Shown here in pieces: positions 8,552-18,550 of a stretch of DNA of 64,000 bases. The translations under genes were made by a program, and so were the position numbers. The notes under the pieces are model-generated. The model did not search any database. It was not told where the DNA came from and saw nothing but the letters and a program-made list of their open reading frames with translations. Source of the stretch: Saprospiraceae bacterium (GTDB lineage Bacteria; Bacteroidota; Bacteroidia; Chitinophagales; Saprospiraceae); NCBI GenBank assembly GCA_013360405.1, contig JABWBR010000008.1, positions 1 to 64,000 on the forward strand, read 5' to 3'. Each line of letters opens with the position of its first letter. The stretch's first letter is position 1.

Positions 8552-9113
8552 GTGTTCTTCGCTTTAACTCATCTCGTATCTCTGCAGCGCGCTCGTATTC
8601 TTCTTTGCCCAGCGCATCTTCGAGCATTTCAAGCAGTTTGTCGTAATTGATGCTATCCAGCGATTCTACCGGATTGGAAAGACGTGGAGTAACCGGCGCC
8701 TCTTCCAGGGCGATACCGGCTTCATCCAATATGGCTGCATTGGCATAAATCGGACATCCGAATCTGACGGCCAGTGCTATGGCATCTGAGGTGCGGGCAT
8801 CCAATTCAAATATTTCCCCATTCGCTTTAGCGCAAACCAGCATGGCATAAAAAACGCCCTCTTTTAGTTCGGATATGATAACTTCCTGCAAATGGACGCC
8901 CAAAGCCACCAATGCATTTTTAAATAAATCGTGCGTAAGCGGTCTGTTCGGTTGTATGCTTTCGATGGCGATGGCAATGGCTTGTGCTTCAAACCCCCCG
9001 ATAACTACCGGCAACCGCCTTGTGCCGTCTTCCTCTTTTAATACTACGACAAAACTATTGGGCTGTGATTCGCTATTGGCAATCGCCACAATATGCATTT
9101 CTATTTTAAACAT
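8541..9113 (-). CDS. Bifunctional nuclease family (BFN/DUF151) protein with UVR-type C-terminus
   Basis: Residues 1-130 match the BFN/DUF151 family (VVLKEEDGTRRLPVVIGGFEAQAIA, and LDARTSDAIALAVRFGCPIY). A C-terminal extension reads LLEMLEDALGKEEYERAAEIRDEL, the UVR (UvrB/UvrC interaction) motif. The two-domain form of about 190 residues is normal for Bacteroidota. Some family members have reported nuclease activity, but the cellular role is not settled. It is the first gene of the leftward run BFN, pepP, lptF/G, PAP2. Confidence 0.88.
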   Translation of the reverse strand: MFKIEMHIVAIANSESQPNSFVVVLKEEDGTRRLPVVIGGFEAQAIAIAIESIQPNRPLTHDLFKNALVALGVHLQEVIISELKEGVFYAMLVCAKANGEIFELDARTSDAIALAVRFGCPIYANAAILDEAGIALEEAPVTPRLSNPVESLDSINYDKLLEMLEDALGKEEYERAAEIRDELKRRTHDK

Positions 9114-9307
9114 AGCCTTGCCTCTTCTTTTATCTTATTTCAGAACACCTTCAAGTAGGATACGGTTGTAGCTTTCACCTCTTGATTAAGGCTGAAGTGC
9201 GTATTTCCTTCGCAATATAATGAATTGTGTAATAAGCCGCCAATTTTGTATAATTGTCCTTTTATGGTATTTTTTATCACAATTCTAAAACCCTCCAAAT
9301 CACACAT

Positions 9308-12300
9308 ATGTGTATTCGAGCCCTTCTTTTTGTGTGCTTGGGTTGCTATTTTAGCGGCTTATTTGCCCAACCCGATGCGAAAGCTGTATTGAGGTACCCG
9401 GCCCTGAGTCCCGATGGCGCTATACTGGCATTTTGCTACCAGGGAGATATCTGGACGGTTCCTACTTCCGGAGGAAAAGCTACCCGCCTCACTGTCCACG
9501 AAGCCTACGAAAGCCACCCGCAATGGAGCCCCAGCGGCCAATCAATCGCCTTTCAGGGTAACCGGTTTGGCAATAACGATATTTATGTGATGAGCGCTTC
9601 CGGCGGAACGCCCAGGCGACTTACCCATTTTTCCGTCAATGACGAAAATCCCAAATGGGATCCCGCCGGGCGTATTGTGTTTAATTCCCGTCGCTATTAT
9701 GCCTCCGTAGAACGCTCTCCCGAGATGATGACGGTCTCGGCTGAAGGAGGCACGCCCTACCGCCGCTCGGATGCGCTGGGCAATGCGCCCTGTCTCTCGC
9801 CTGACGGCCGTTGGCTGGCCTTCGAATACGGATCCTGCCCGGCTAATAGGGAAGCTTATCAGGGACCCGCTCAGCGCGATATTTGGCTGCAGGACACCCA
9901 AACCGGCGATCTGCAACGCCTTACTACTTTTGAGGGGCAGGATGTGCAGCCTATTTGGGCAGGCCCCTCTACACTGTATTTCCTGAGCGCCCGCAGCGGT
10001 CGCTACAATCTTTACCGGCAGTCGATACATAATGGCCGGGCAAATGGCGAGCCCGTGGCATTAACCCGGTTTTCCGACGAAGGAATACGCTATTTTAGTG
10101 TTAGTGCAGATGGCGCGCATATCGTTATTGAAAAAGGTATGGAATTATACTATCTGTCTGTAACTTCTGCAAGTGAACCCAAACTGTTGAATATCGACGT
10201 AAAAAGTGATGAACGCTTCGACCCATACAAAACACAGGTACTGAGTGAAAAAGCTACCGACTTTTCGCTTTCTCCCAATGGGAAATATATCGCTTTTACG
10301 GTTCGGGGAGAAATATTTATTACCCAGGCCAATAAAGAAAAACGTTATTGTGTGCCGGTTTCCAAACACGCTTTCAGAGACCAATCGCCGCTGTGGCTGT
10401 CAGATTCTACGCTGCTGTTTTTATCCGATAGAAACGGCAACAAAGACCTGTATTTGGCCAAATCGGCTGATGAGTCTACTTCAGACCTCTTTCGAGCGCT
10501 CCGCCTGGATATCCAGCCCCTGATCGCCACGCCCGAGCAAGAATCCCAGCTGGTTTTGTCACCTGATCGCAAACGATTAGCTTTTGTGAAGGATAGAGGC
10601 CGATTGGTCGTAACAGATATTGATGGCAACGGAATAATGACCAACCAGCAAACACTGCTGAACGGTTGGAGTACGCCCGAAGGCGTAGCCTGGAGCCCCG
10701 ATGGCAATTGGCTGGCCTATGCCCAGGATGATCTCGATTTCAATAAGGAAATCTATATCCACGCAGTCGATAATAAAAGCAAACCCGTTAACGTGAGTCT
10801 GCACCCCCGGGTGGATGAATCGCCGGTATGGAGCGCCGACGGCAGTAAACTGGTATTCCTCTCCAAGCGAAATAACGATAATGCCGACGTATGGTTCGTA
10901 TGGCTTAAAAAAGCCGACTGGGAAAAAACAAAACGAGATTGGGAGGATAAAGACGACGACCCTCCCGCCAAAAAAGATACCAGCGCATCCCAACCAATTG
11001 TGATAGATTTTGAAGACATTCACAAAAGACTGGTGCAAGTCACCAGTCTGCCTGGCAATGAAGCTAGCGCCATGATATCAAAAGACGGCAATACGTTGTA
11101 TTTCTCTACAAATCGCGGCGACCGTCAGATGCAAGCCGGCAAGCGCAGCCTGATGAGTATCAAATGGGACGGAAGTGATCTCACTACTATTCTCGACGAT
11201 AAGGCGCTATTAATGCTCCAATGGGATAAGGATTTGAAAAATATGATTGCACTGGATGAGAATGGAAAGCTCACTAAAATTGAACCCGGCATAAAAAAAG
11301 CGGAAAATATCCCGTTTGAGGCAAAAATGGTGATCAACTATGCCGAAGAACGCAAACAGGTTTTTGAAGAAACCTGGCGGGAGCTTAATGCGGGGTTTTA
11401 CGATCCGCAATTTCACGGCCAGGACTGGCAGTCTCTTCGCAAAAAATACGAGCCCATTGCGCTTGCCGCCTCTACTACACAGGATTTTCAGTTTTTTGTA
11501 AATGAAATGCTCGGCCAACTCAATGCCAGCCATATGGGATTCACCAGCCCCAACCCCGAAGAACCACAAGTGGAAAAAACAGGCTGGCTGGGCATCGAAG
11601 TCACGCCGGTAAACCAGGGAGTCAAAGTGGAACGCGTAGTCCCTGACAGCCCTGCCGACAGAAATGACAACAAACTATTCACCGGCGATATCATTACTGC
11701 CGTTAATGCCGTCCCCATTTCCCCTAATGTCAACATTTACAGCCTTTTGAACGGCTCGATAAACGAGCGAACACTTTTGGAAGTGCAAAATGCCAAGGGC
11801 CAACGTCGCGACGTGGTGATTCGCCCCGCAGAATCATTGGGCGATCAGCTCTACGACGAATGGGTGACGGAACGCAGAAAACTGGTCGACAAATGGTCGG
11901 CAGGCAAACTGGGCTATATCCATATTCGAGGCATGAACTGGCCCAGCTTTGAACGCTTTGAACGCGAGCTTGCCGCCAGCGGACAAGGCAAGGAAGGGCT
12001 CCTTATCGACGTTAGGTATAATGGTGGCGGCTGGACCACCGATATGCTGATGACGGTGCTGAATGTGCAGCAACATGCCTACACGATCCCGCGCGGCGCC
12101 GCCCGAGATCTGGAAAAGGAAAATAAGCAGTTTAACGCCAATTATCCTTTTGGCGAGCGACTGCCCTTCCCGGCCCTTACCAAACCTTCCGCTGCGCTTT
12201 GCAACCAGGATAGCTACTCTAATGCCGAGATATTTTCGCATGCTTACAAGCACCTTGGAATCGGCAAATTAATCGGCGCACCGACTTTCGGCGCCGTGAT

Positions 12301-12517
12301 TTCAACCGGGGGCTTCAATCTCATGGACGGCTCTTTTGTACGCATGCCTTTCCGGGCCTGGTTTGTGAAAGCTACCGGCCGGAACATGGAAAACGGCCCG
12401 GCTATTCCCGATTTTATCGTGGAGAACAAGGCTGATTACCGCGCGGAAGAAGCGGATTTTCAACTAAAAAAAGCCGTAAACGTGTTACTTGAACAGTTGA
12501 ATAACGTCAAAGATTAG
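9308..12517 (+). CDS. Tricorn-like S41 protease (PD40 propellers, PDZ, C-terminal peptidase)
   Basis: I prefer the ATG at 9308, which starts a clear signal peptide (MCIRALLFVCLGCYFSGLFAQ), over a TTG 54 nt upstream. The roughly 1,069-residue product has PD40/TolB-like propeller repeats (about 25-660; LSPDG, WSPSG, WSADG motifs recur). A PDZ domain follows (about 745-830; WLGIEVTPVNQGVKVERVV), then an S41 tail-specific protease domain with LGYIHIRGM, LLIDVRYNGGGW and the nucleophile region NQDSYSNAEIFSHAYK. This is the domain order of archaeal tricorn protease. In Bacteroidota these are exported, presumably for peptide degradation in the periplasm. Confidence 0.92.
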   Translation: MCIRALLFVCLGCYFSGLFAQPDAKAVLRYPALSPDGAILAFCYQGDIWTVPTSGGKATRLTVHEAYESHPQWSPSGQSIAFQGNRFGNNDIYVMSASGGTPRRLTHFSVNDENPKWDPAGRIVFNSRRYYASVERSPEMMTVSAEGGTPYRRSDALGNAPCLSPDGRWLAFEYGSCPANREAYQGPAQRDIWLQDTQTGDLQRLTTFEGQDVQPIWAGPSTLYFLSARSGRYNLYRQSIHNGRANGEPVALTRFSDEGIRYFSVSADGAHIVIEKGMELYYLSVTSASEPKLLNIDVKSDERFDPYKTQVLSEKATDFSLSPNGKYIAFTVRGEIFITQANKEKRYCVPVSKHAFRDQSPLWLSDSTLLFLSDRNGNKDLYLAKSADESTSDLFRALRLDIQPLIATPEQESQLVLSPDRKRLAFVKDRGRLVVTDIDGNGIMTNQQTLLNGWSTPEGVAWSPDGNWLAYAQDDLDFNKEIYIHAVDNKSKPVNVSLHPRVDESPVWSADGSKLVFLSKRNNDNADVWFVWLKKADWEKTKRDWEDKDDDPPAKKDTSASQPIVIDFEDIHKRLVQVTSLPGNEASAMISKDGNTLYFSTNRGDRQMQAGKRSLMSIKWDGSDLTTILDDKALLMLQWDKDLKNMIALDENGKLTKIEPGIKKAENIPFEAKMVINYAEERKQVFEETWRELNAGFYDPQFHGQDWQSLRKKYEPIALAASTTQDFQFFVNEMLGQLNASHMGFTSPNPEEPQVEKTGWLGIEVTPVNQGVKVERVVPDSPADRNDNKLFTGDIITAVNAVPISPNVNIYSLLNGSINERTLLEVQNAKGQRRDVVIRPAESLGDQLYDEWVTERRKLVDKWSAGKLGYIHIRGMNWPSFERFERELAASGQGKEGLLIDVRYNGGGWTTDMLMTVLNVQQHAYTIPRGAARDLEKENKQFNANYPFGERLPFPALTKPSAALCNQDSYSNAEIFSHAYKHLGIGKLIGAPTFGAVISTGGFNLMDGSFVRMPFRAWFVKATGRNMENGPAIPDFIVENKADYRAEEADFQLKKAVNVLLEQLNNVKD

Positions 12518-12532
12518 CATGCAAAAAATCTA

Positions 12533-12540
12533 TATCTTTG
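12533..12540 (+). promoter_or_regulatory. Promoter -7 box TATCTTTG
   Basis: This exact TANNTTTG match lies 35 nt before the carboxynorspermidine synthase ATG, just after the protease stop. No good TTTG is seen 17-23 nt upstream, so only the -7 element is supported. Confidence 0.55.
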
Positions 12541-12575
12541 CATCGCTTTTTTAACATTCAAAACAAAAAGGTTCC

Positions 12576-13781
12576 ATGTCTAAAGTCTTGATTATTGGCG
12601 CCGGTGGAGTAGGGCGCGTGGTTGTTTACAAATGTGCCCAGCACCCCGACGTTTTTTCTGAAATTTTGCTGGCCAGCCGCACCAAGTCGAAATGCGACGC
12701 GATAGCCGCCGATGTAAAACGCGATACGGGATATCAGGCCATTTCCACGGCTGCCGTCGATGCAGAAAATGTGCCCGAACTCACTGCCCTGATCCGCGAA
12801 TTCCAACCGGCAATGGTGATCCATGTGGCATTACCGTACCAAGACCTTACTATCATGGATGCCTGCCTCGAAGCCGGCGTCCACTACCTGGATACAGCTA
12901 ACTACGAGCCTAAAGACGTAGCCAAATTTGAATACAAATGGCAGTGGGCCTATCACGACCGGTTTAAAAACGCCGGCTTGCTGGCTGTATTGGGCTGTGG
13001 CTTCGACCCCGGTGTAACCAGCGTGTATACGGCCTACGCGGTGAAGCACCATTTTGACGAAATTCATTACCTCGATATTGTGGATTGCAATGCAGGAAGC
13101 CACGGCAAGGCTTTCGCTACCAATTTTAATCCGGAAATCAATATCCGCGAAATAACCCAACCCGGCAAGTACTACGAAAACGGTCAATGGTTGGAAATTC
13201 CACCGCATTCCGTGATGAAACCCCTCAACTATCCGGGTATCGGCCCCAAAAATTCGTACCTGATATACCACGAGGAACTCGAGTCACTGGTCAAGAATTT
13301 CCCCTCACTCAAGCGTGCCCGGTTTTGGATGACTTTCGGCGACGAATATCTCACGCACCTTCGCGTGATCCAGAATATCGGCATGTCGCGCATCGACCCC
13401 GTGATGTATAAGGGCGTAGAAGTTATTCCCCTCGAATTTCTCAAATATGTGCTGCCCGATCCGGGCGAACTGGGAGAGAACTACACCGGAGAAACTTCTA
13501 TCGGCTGCCGCATCAGGGGTATCAAAGACGGCAAGGAGAAAACTTATTACGTGTGGAATAACTGTAGCCACCAGGAAGCCTACAAAGAAACCGGCACGCA
13601 GGGGGTGTCGTATACTACCGGGGTACCTGCCATGATCGGCGCTATGATGATGCTAAAAGGCGAGTGGACGGGCAACGGCGTGTTCAACGTGGAGCAATTT
13701 AATCCCGATCCATTTATGGCACAACTCAACGTGTGCGGTTTGCCCTGGCACGAACAGTTTGATATCGACCTGGAATTATAA
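12576..13781 (+). CDS. Carboxynorspermidine/carboxyspermidine synthase (saccharopine dehydrogenase family)
   Basis: The 401-residue protein starts with the Rossmann motif VLIIGAGGVGRVVVYKC (NAD(P)H binding) and continues as a saccharopine-dehydrogenase-like fold. GCGFDPGVTSVY, GSHGKAFATNFNPEINIREI and the tail WHEQFDIDLEL are typical of carboxynorspermidine dehydrogenase. The enzyme condenses a diamine (putrescine or diaminopropane) with aspartate semialdehyde and reduces the product. The decarboxylase gene follows after 25 nt, which supports this over a lysine-pathway assignment. Together they make spermidine-type polyamines without S-adenosylmethionine decarboxylase. The exact product (spermidine or norspermidine) is not decided by sequence. 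Confidence 0.9.
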   Translation: MSKVLIIGAGGVGRVVVYKCAQHPDVFSEILLASRTKSKCDAIAADVKRDTGYQAISTAAVDAENVPELTALIREFQPAMVIHVALPYQDLTIMDACLEAGVHYLDTANYEPKDVAKFEYKWQWAYHDRFKNAGLLAVLGCGFDPGVTSVYTAYAVKHHFDEIHYLDIVDCNAGSHGKAFATNFNPEINIREITQPGKYYENGQWLEIPPHSVMKPLNYPGIGPKNSYLIYHEELESLVKNFPSLKRARFWMTFGDEYLTHLRVIQNIGMSRIDPVMYKGVEVIPLEFLKYVLPDPGELGENYTGETSIGCRIRGIKDGKEKTYYVWNNCSHQEAYKETGTQGVSYTTGVPAMIGAMMMLKGEWTGNGVFNVEQFNPDPFMAQLNVCGLPWHEQFDIDLEL

Positions 13782-13806
13782 GACAAACTCAGGATAACAA
13801 ATTAGT

Positions 13807-14949
13807 ATGCCTATAGATATTCAGCAAGTGCCTTCGCCCGCTTATGTGTTGGAGCAGGATCGACTGATCAAAAATCTGGAACTGATCAAACGGGTGCAGG
13901 ATGAAGCAGGAGTTTCTATTATCCTGGCACTCAAAGGTTTTGCTATGTGGCGCGTATTTCCACTGGTATACCAATATCTCCGCGGGGCCACGGCGAGTTC
14001 GCTATACGAAGCCCGATTAATTTACGAAGAAATGGGCTGCAAGGCCCATACCTATTCGCCGGCTTATCTACCCGGCGATTTCGCGGAGATTATGCGCTAC
14101 AGCAGCCATATTACTTTCAATTCTTTGACACAATACCAGCACTATGCCGGGCAGATGGAAGGTAGTGGTATTTCAGCAGGATTGCGGGTTAATCCGGAAT
14201 ACTCAGAGGTTGAAGTTGACTTATACAACCCCGCAGCCCCCGGTTCAAGGCTGGGGGAGCTGAGCCAGGCTTTGGAGCAGGGCCTTCCCGACAGCATCGA
14301 AGGACTTCACTTCCATACGCTTTGCGAATCTTCATCTTATGACCTGGAAAAAGTCCTCACGGCATTTGAAGCAAAGTTCAGCCGGCATTTTTCCCACCTG
14401 AAATGGGTGAATTTCGGCGGAGGCCACCTGATGACGCGAAAAGACTACGATACCACTCATTTAATTGGGCTGCTGAAGTCCTTTCGCCGGCGTTATCCCC
14501 ATCTCGAAGTCATTCTCGAACCGGGAAGCGCCATCGCCTGGGAAACCGGCGTGTTGGTCTCTACTGTGCTGGATATCGTGGACAACCATGGGGTTAAAAC
14601 CGCTATCCTCGACGTATCTTTTACCGCTCATATGCCCGATACCCTCGAAATGCCCTACCGGCCCCGTATTACCGGAGCAGATACCGTCCCACAACCTGGA
14701 AAAACCTGCTATCGGATGGGAGGCGTATCTTGCCTGGCAGGCGATTATATGACGGAGTATTCTTTTGATCGCGAATTAGCCGTGGGCGACCTGGTCATTC
14801 TGGAAGATATGATCCATTACACAATGGTCAAAACGACAATGTTTAACGGTGTAAAACACCCCGATATATGCATCTGGCATGAAGACAAAGATACCCTGGA
14901 GCTGGTCCGGAGTTTTACTTATGAAGATTTTAAAGGGCGTTTGTCCTGA
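13807..14949 (+). CDS. nspC: Carboxynorspermidine decarboxylase
   Basis: This 380-residue, PLP-dependent decarboxylase has the alanine-racemase/ornithine-decarboxylase fold. The cofactor lysine is K43 (LALKGFAMW). HFHTLCESSSYDLE, WVNFGGGHLMTRKDYD, LEPGSAIAWETG and the substrate-site Cys in SCLAGDYM follow in family order. It removes the carboxyl group from carboxy(nor)spermidine, completing the pathway begun by the preceding gene. PrmC starts 6 nt after the stop, so the three genes probably share a transcript. Confidence 0.93.
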   Translation: MPIDIQQVPSPAYVLEQDRLIKNLELIKRVQDEAGVSIILALKGFAMWRVFPLVYQYLRGATASSLYEARLIYEEMGCKAHTYSPAYLPGDFAEIMRYSSHITFNSLTQYQHYAGQMEGSGISAGLRVNPEYSEVEVDLYNPAAPGSRLGELSQALEQGLPDSIEGLHFHTLCESSSYDLEKVLTAFEAKFSRHFSHLKWVNFGGGHLMTRKDYDTTHLIGLLKSFRRRYPHLEVILEPGSAIAWETGVLVSTVLDIVDNHGVKTAILDVSFTAHMPDTLEMPYRPRITGADTVPQPGKTCYRMGGVSCLAGDYMTEYSFDRELAVGDLVILEDMIHYTMVKTTMFNGVKHPDICIWHEDKDTLELVRSFTYEDFKGRLS

Positions 14950-14955
14950 ACTAAT

Positions 14956-15798
14956 ATGATTGCAGAATCAGCATTTCAACAACTGATTGCAGATCTGCTC
15001 GCTGTTTACGAAGAGCGGGAAGCCCGCAATATCGCGGTGATTGTCTTTGAAGACGCACTCGGACTGAAGCCCTCTCAATTTCAATCCGTATTTTCCGTCG
15101 ATCAGCAGCAACTGCTGCAAGATATTTCACGGCGGCTTCTACACCATGAGCCTTTGCAATATATTTTGGGACAGGCTGATTTTTATGGTTTAAAATTTGC
15201 CGTCAATCCCGCTGTATTGATACCCCGCCAAGAGACGGAAGAACTCGTGTATTGGATCGTTAACACACTGGGCAACAAAGCCGCCGGCATTCTTGATATC
15301 GGTACGGGTAGCGGCTGTATTGCTATCGCACTCAAGAAAACGCTGCCGCTATCACAGGTTACCGGACTGGATATCAGTGAAGAGGCAATAGAAACTGCCA
15401 AAACAAATGCTGCGCTCAATCATACACTGGTCGATTGGATTATATCCGACATTAGGATTGAGCAGGATTGGCATACGCTTCCCACTTACGACGCAATTGT
15501 AAGTAATCCACCGTATATACTTGCAACTGAATCCGATATGATGCCCGAGCTGGTAAAGTCACACGAACCTCACCTGGCGCTTTTTGTCGAGTCCGATGAA
15601 CCTTTGTTTTTTTACGATAAAATAGCCCGTTTTGCCCTGCAACACCTCCGACCCTTCGGTTGGTTGTTTTTTGAATGTAGCGAATTTCATGCCCACGCGG
15701 TTGAAGAGTTACTATCGCAATTGGGATTCAGGGATATCACTTTGCAGCAAGATCTACAGGGTAAAGACCGTATGGTCAGGGCTTTGCTTCCTGAATAA
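14956..15798 (+). CDS. prmC: Release factor glutamine N5-methyltransferase
   Basis: The 280-residue protein has an N-terminal helical domain (1-85; HEPLQYILGQADFYG is the classic PrmC signature), the SAM-binding motif DIGTGSGCIAIAL (114-126) and the catalytic N184-P-P-Y187. PrmC methylates the glutamine of the GGQ loop in peptide-chain release factors. The last 23 nt overlap the 3' end of the convergent futalosine hydrolase gene. Confidence 0.95.
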   Translation: MIAESAFQQLIADLLAVYEEREARNIAVIVFEDALGLKPSQFQSVFSVDQQQLLQDISRRLLHHEPLQYILGQADFYGLKFAVNPAVLIPRQETEELVYWIVNTLGNKAAGILDIGTGSGCIAIALKKTLPLSQVTGLDISEEAIETAKTNAALNHTLVDWIISDIRIEQDWHTLPTYDAIVSNPPYILATESDMMPELVKSHEPHLALFVESDEPLFFYDKIARFALQHLRPFGWLFFECSEFHAHAVEELLSQLGFRDITLQQDLQGKDRMVRALLPE

Positions 15799-16456
15799 GC
15801 TCAATCAGTTTGGCGTTTAAAGTCTCTACAGCCAAAGGAATATTCCATTTCGACCTATCGCGGGGTTCTACATAATTTGACAGCGAGCGAATTTGCACGA
15901 AGGGTTGCCCTGCAGATAAACAAGCATAAAAGAAAGCAGCACCTTCCATAGTCTCAATATCCGCATCGTAGTGTATCATCATTTCAGTGATACTCGGCAA
16001 ATACCCATGTACTTTGTTTACACTTAGTCCTTTGACTAAGGGCAGTCCTGTTGCTCCTGCATGTGGACTAATCAACTCTCCACCCAAAAATGGGGGCACA
16101 TCGGGAGGAATAAGTTCCATCTCATGTATATCGATATACGATCCGGTAGCTGTCTCTGCGCCGGTATCTCCAAAAGTTTCTCTACTTACTTCCACCACCT
16201 GGCCTATATCCAAATCGCGTTTAATGGCGCCGGCTATACCTGCATTTACTACCCAATCGAAGGATTGCCTGGCTAAAACGGCGCCTAAATGATAGGCCGT
16301 TTGGGTTAGTCCGACTCCTGTAATTAATATAGTTATATTTTTATCACCAAAAACATAATGCATTTCATCCCGCCGGGTAGCATTTTCCGATAAATAGGCG
16401 ATAAAAGGCTGTATTTCAGCCGCCGTAGCGGCAACGATCAACCAGTTGGTATTCAT
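15776..16456 (-). CDS. mqnB: Futalosine hydrolase
   Basis: This 226-residue protein has the nucleoside phosphorylase/MTAN fold. It shows LIVAATAAEIQPF at the N-terminus, ITGVGLTQTAYHLG, VVNAGIAGAI, METMEGAAFFYAC-type ribose-binding residues and IRSLSNYVEPRDRSKWNI. MqnB hydrolyses futalosine to dehypoxanthinyl futalosine and hypoxanthine in the alternative menaquinone pathway. No other mqn genes are in the window. Its ATG overlaps the stop of the upstream barrel gene (ATGA), so the two are translationally coupled. Confidence 0.9.
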   Translation of the reverse strand: MNTNWLIVAATAAEIQPFIAYLSENATRRDEMHYVFGDKNITILITGVGLTQTAYHLGAVLARQSFDWVVNAGIAGAIKRDLDIGQVVEVSRETFGDTGAETATGSYIDIHEMELIPPDVPPFLGGELISPHAGATGLPLVKGLSVNKVHGYLPSITEMMIHYDADIETMEGAAFFYACLSAGQPFVQIRSLSNYVEPRDRSKWNIPLAVETLNAKLIELIQEAKP

Positions 16457-17274
16457 GGTTTGCTTTTTTCGTAGTGAAAACCTGCGCTGGGAGTGAATCC
16501 CAATATTTGGTGATAGGCCGCAGCTATATCGAGGCGCAGTGATTTAAAAAGCTGCAAACCCACGCCGAAACGGGGAGACAGTGGAGCGGTCGATAATCCC
16601 AATCGGGCCTGAAACCCGGCTGTCGGGCTATATTCGAGCCCCCAAATTGTTCGCCCCGGATAGCCGATGTCTTTTTCGACTTCTCCGTATAATGATACCT
16701 TATCCGAAGGCTGATAGTGACATCCTAATCGCATTAAGGTGGGAAGGTAGTCGTTTTCCGACCAGGCGATGCGCAAAGGATTACTCACATGGAAACCTAT
16801 CCTGAGCTGCCTGGAAATTACACTGATCAGTCCCAGTTCAAAGGTGTACGCCGTACGTTGACCGTAACCGCTAATCGCCGCATGCAGTAGGGTTATTTCT
16901 GCACCGATGGCGAGGTGCTGTAATAGGTTTCGGGCGTACGCGATTCCAAGTTTTTGTTCGCTAAATGGTTGAAATCCCATATAGTGGACGACAGCGCTAA
17001 AAACCCCGGCTGAAGTAGGCAGGGCGACAGCTAGTGCCGCCGACCTGATGTCGCCGATCAGGAATTTTTGCTCAGCATACGCAATAGCGCTCAGGCTATT
17101 TACACCGGCCAATCCTGCCTGATTGGAAAAGGCGCTGTGCACATCTGCAAAGGTAACGCCTGCGCCGCCCAGCGCAGCTGCTCGGGCATCGGGAGGGTAA
17201 AAAGAGTTATGCTGGCAGAACCCCAAACCAGGCAATGCCCAGCAGGCTATTTTCAAAAGGTATTTAGGGTACAT
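16453..17274 (-). CDS. Outer-membrane beta-barrel protein (PorV/PorQ-like)
   Basis: The 273-residue protein has a signal peptide (to about residue 20, GFCQ). DARAAALGGAGVTFADVHSAFSNQAG follows, a pattern shared by the FadL-like PorV/PorQ/UPF0164 group of Bacteroidota barrels. The rest is short amphipathic strands ending in a strand with FHYEK. I cannot assign it to PorV, PorQ or another member. The overlap with mqnB is positional and does not suggest a shared function. Confidence 0.72.
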   Translation of the reverse strand: MYPKYLLKIACWALPGLGFCQHNSFYPPDARAAALGGAGVTFADVHSAFSNQAGLAGVNSLSAIAYAEQKFLIGDIRSAALAVALPTSAGVFSAVVHYMGFQPFSEQKLGIAYARNLLQHLAIGAEITLLHAAISGYGQRTAYTFELGLISVISRQLRIGFHVSNPLRIAWSENDYLPTLMRLGCHYQPSDKVSLYGEVEKDIGYPGRTIWGLEYSPTAGFQARLGLSTAPLSPRFGVGLQLFKSLRLDIAAAYHQILGFTPSAGFHYEKSKP

Positions 17275-17290
17275 ATACTATGGATTTTAA

Positions 17291-18472
17291 TTACGCATCG
17301 ACTGAATTGTTTTGTACGACCTGTTCATAAAACTCACCGGCTGCCGTCATCGTCCGCTCTTTGGTAAATACGTTCACATGCACCAGCCCGAAGCGATACG
17401 TGGGCCCCAAATGCCATTCGAAATTATCCCAGGTGCTCCAATGGATATAACCACGCAAATCAATACCATCTTTTATGGCCTGGTGGCAAATTTTTAAGTA
17501 ATCCCGAATGCTTTGAATGCGCCGGTGCGGGTCATCCGTGCAAATGCCGTTTTCTGTGATGACTATCGGTTTTTTGTACTTTTTATGAAAATGTTGAAGT
17601 ATACGGGCCAACCCTTCGGGTCTGTATCCCCACATATTATCGTGTGGTATGCCCATTTTCGATAATTTACCCGGATGGTCAAGTTCTGTAATGGGCCTAG
17701 GGTTAAAAGGCACATACGCATAATAGCTCAGGCCCCAGTAATCCAGTTTTTTGCTAAAAGGTTTGGCCGCTTTTCGGTGGAACCACCAATCGGTAAAGGC
17801 AGCCGGCAATCGCCCCAATAAATTTGCCGCATCAAACCAGGCTGTGTTGAAGGATATACCTACCGGGATTTTGGGGTAATTGGTTTTGATCAGTTCATAC
17901 ACCACTTCGTGGGCAATTCCCATGTGCGTAAGAACCTTATTGGCTTCCACCCAGGATCGACGGTAAGGTGGAAAATTACCCAGCATAAACGCATTCATGG
18001 CGTATACGTTGGGCTCATTGAAGGTATTCCAGCTAAAAACGTACGGACCGAAAAGCGAAATACATTGCCGGGCATAATCTACAAATGCGCTGACATTTTC
18101 TTCGACAAGCCAGCCACCTGCCTGCTCAAACCAAAGTGGGTTGGTGAAATGGTGAATGACAAACATGACTTTCACCCCGCGTTCGTTCAAATTGGAGAAA
18201 AAGCATTGATATTCGTCTATCACTGCTTCGTCAAATGCTTTATACGGAGCATCCTGCAATCTGGCCCAGTCCACACTACAGCGATACACATTACCCAACC
18301 GGCTAATGTATTCCAGGTCCTCGTCTCTTCGTTTTTCATGGTCGGTAGTGCGGTCCAATAAGTACCCATCGCGTGCGCGCACTCCTTTCCAGTTGTGATC
18401 GCCGGCTGTTTCTATCTGCGTAGCGGCCGTAGAAGTGCCCCAAAAGAAGTGATCCGGAAATTGCAACAGCAT
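17291..18472 (-). CDS. Glycoside hydrolase family 1 (beta-glucosidase-like)
   Basis: The 393-residue protein begins with FPDHFFWGTSTAATQIE, the standard GH1 opening. The acid/base is E153 (WNTFNEPNVY) and the nucleophile E307 (VITENGI). The end reads HWSTWDNFEWHLGPTYRFGLVHV. GH1 enzymes are retaining beta-glycosidases. This one is about 50-90 residues shorter than the usual form, mainly through shorter barrel loops, so its substrate may differ. No signal peptide is seen, suggesting a cytoplasmic enzyme. It lies 16 nt upstream of the barrel gene. Confidence 0.92.
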   Translation of the reverse strand: MLLQFPDHFFWGTSTAATQIETAGDHNWKGVRARDGYLLDRTTDHEKRRDEDLEYISRLGNVYRCSVDWARLQDAPYKAFDEAVIDEYQCFFSNLNERGVKVMFVIHHFTNPLWFEQAGGWLVEENVSAFVDYARQCISLFGPYVFSWNTFNEPNVYAMNAFMLGNFPPYRRSWVEANKVLTHMGIAHEVVYELIKTNYPKIPVGISFNTAWFDAANLLGRLPAAFTDWWFHRKAAKPFSKKLDYWGLSYYAYVPFNPRPITELDHPGKLSKMGIPHDNMWGYRPEGLARILQHFHKKYKKPIVITENGICTDDPHRRIQSIRDYLKICHQAIKDGIDLRGYIHWSTWDNFEWHLGPTYRFGLVHVNVFTKERTMTAAGEFYEQVVQNNSVDA

Positions 18473-18550
18473 GGCCCTGGTATTTGCTGGTCAAAATAGG
18501 GGTTTCTGCGCAAACCGGTCACAAAATGGGGCACGGTATTTTTTTACAAA

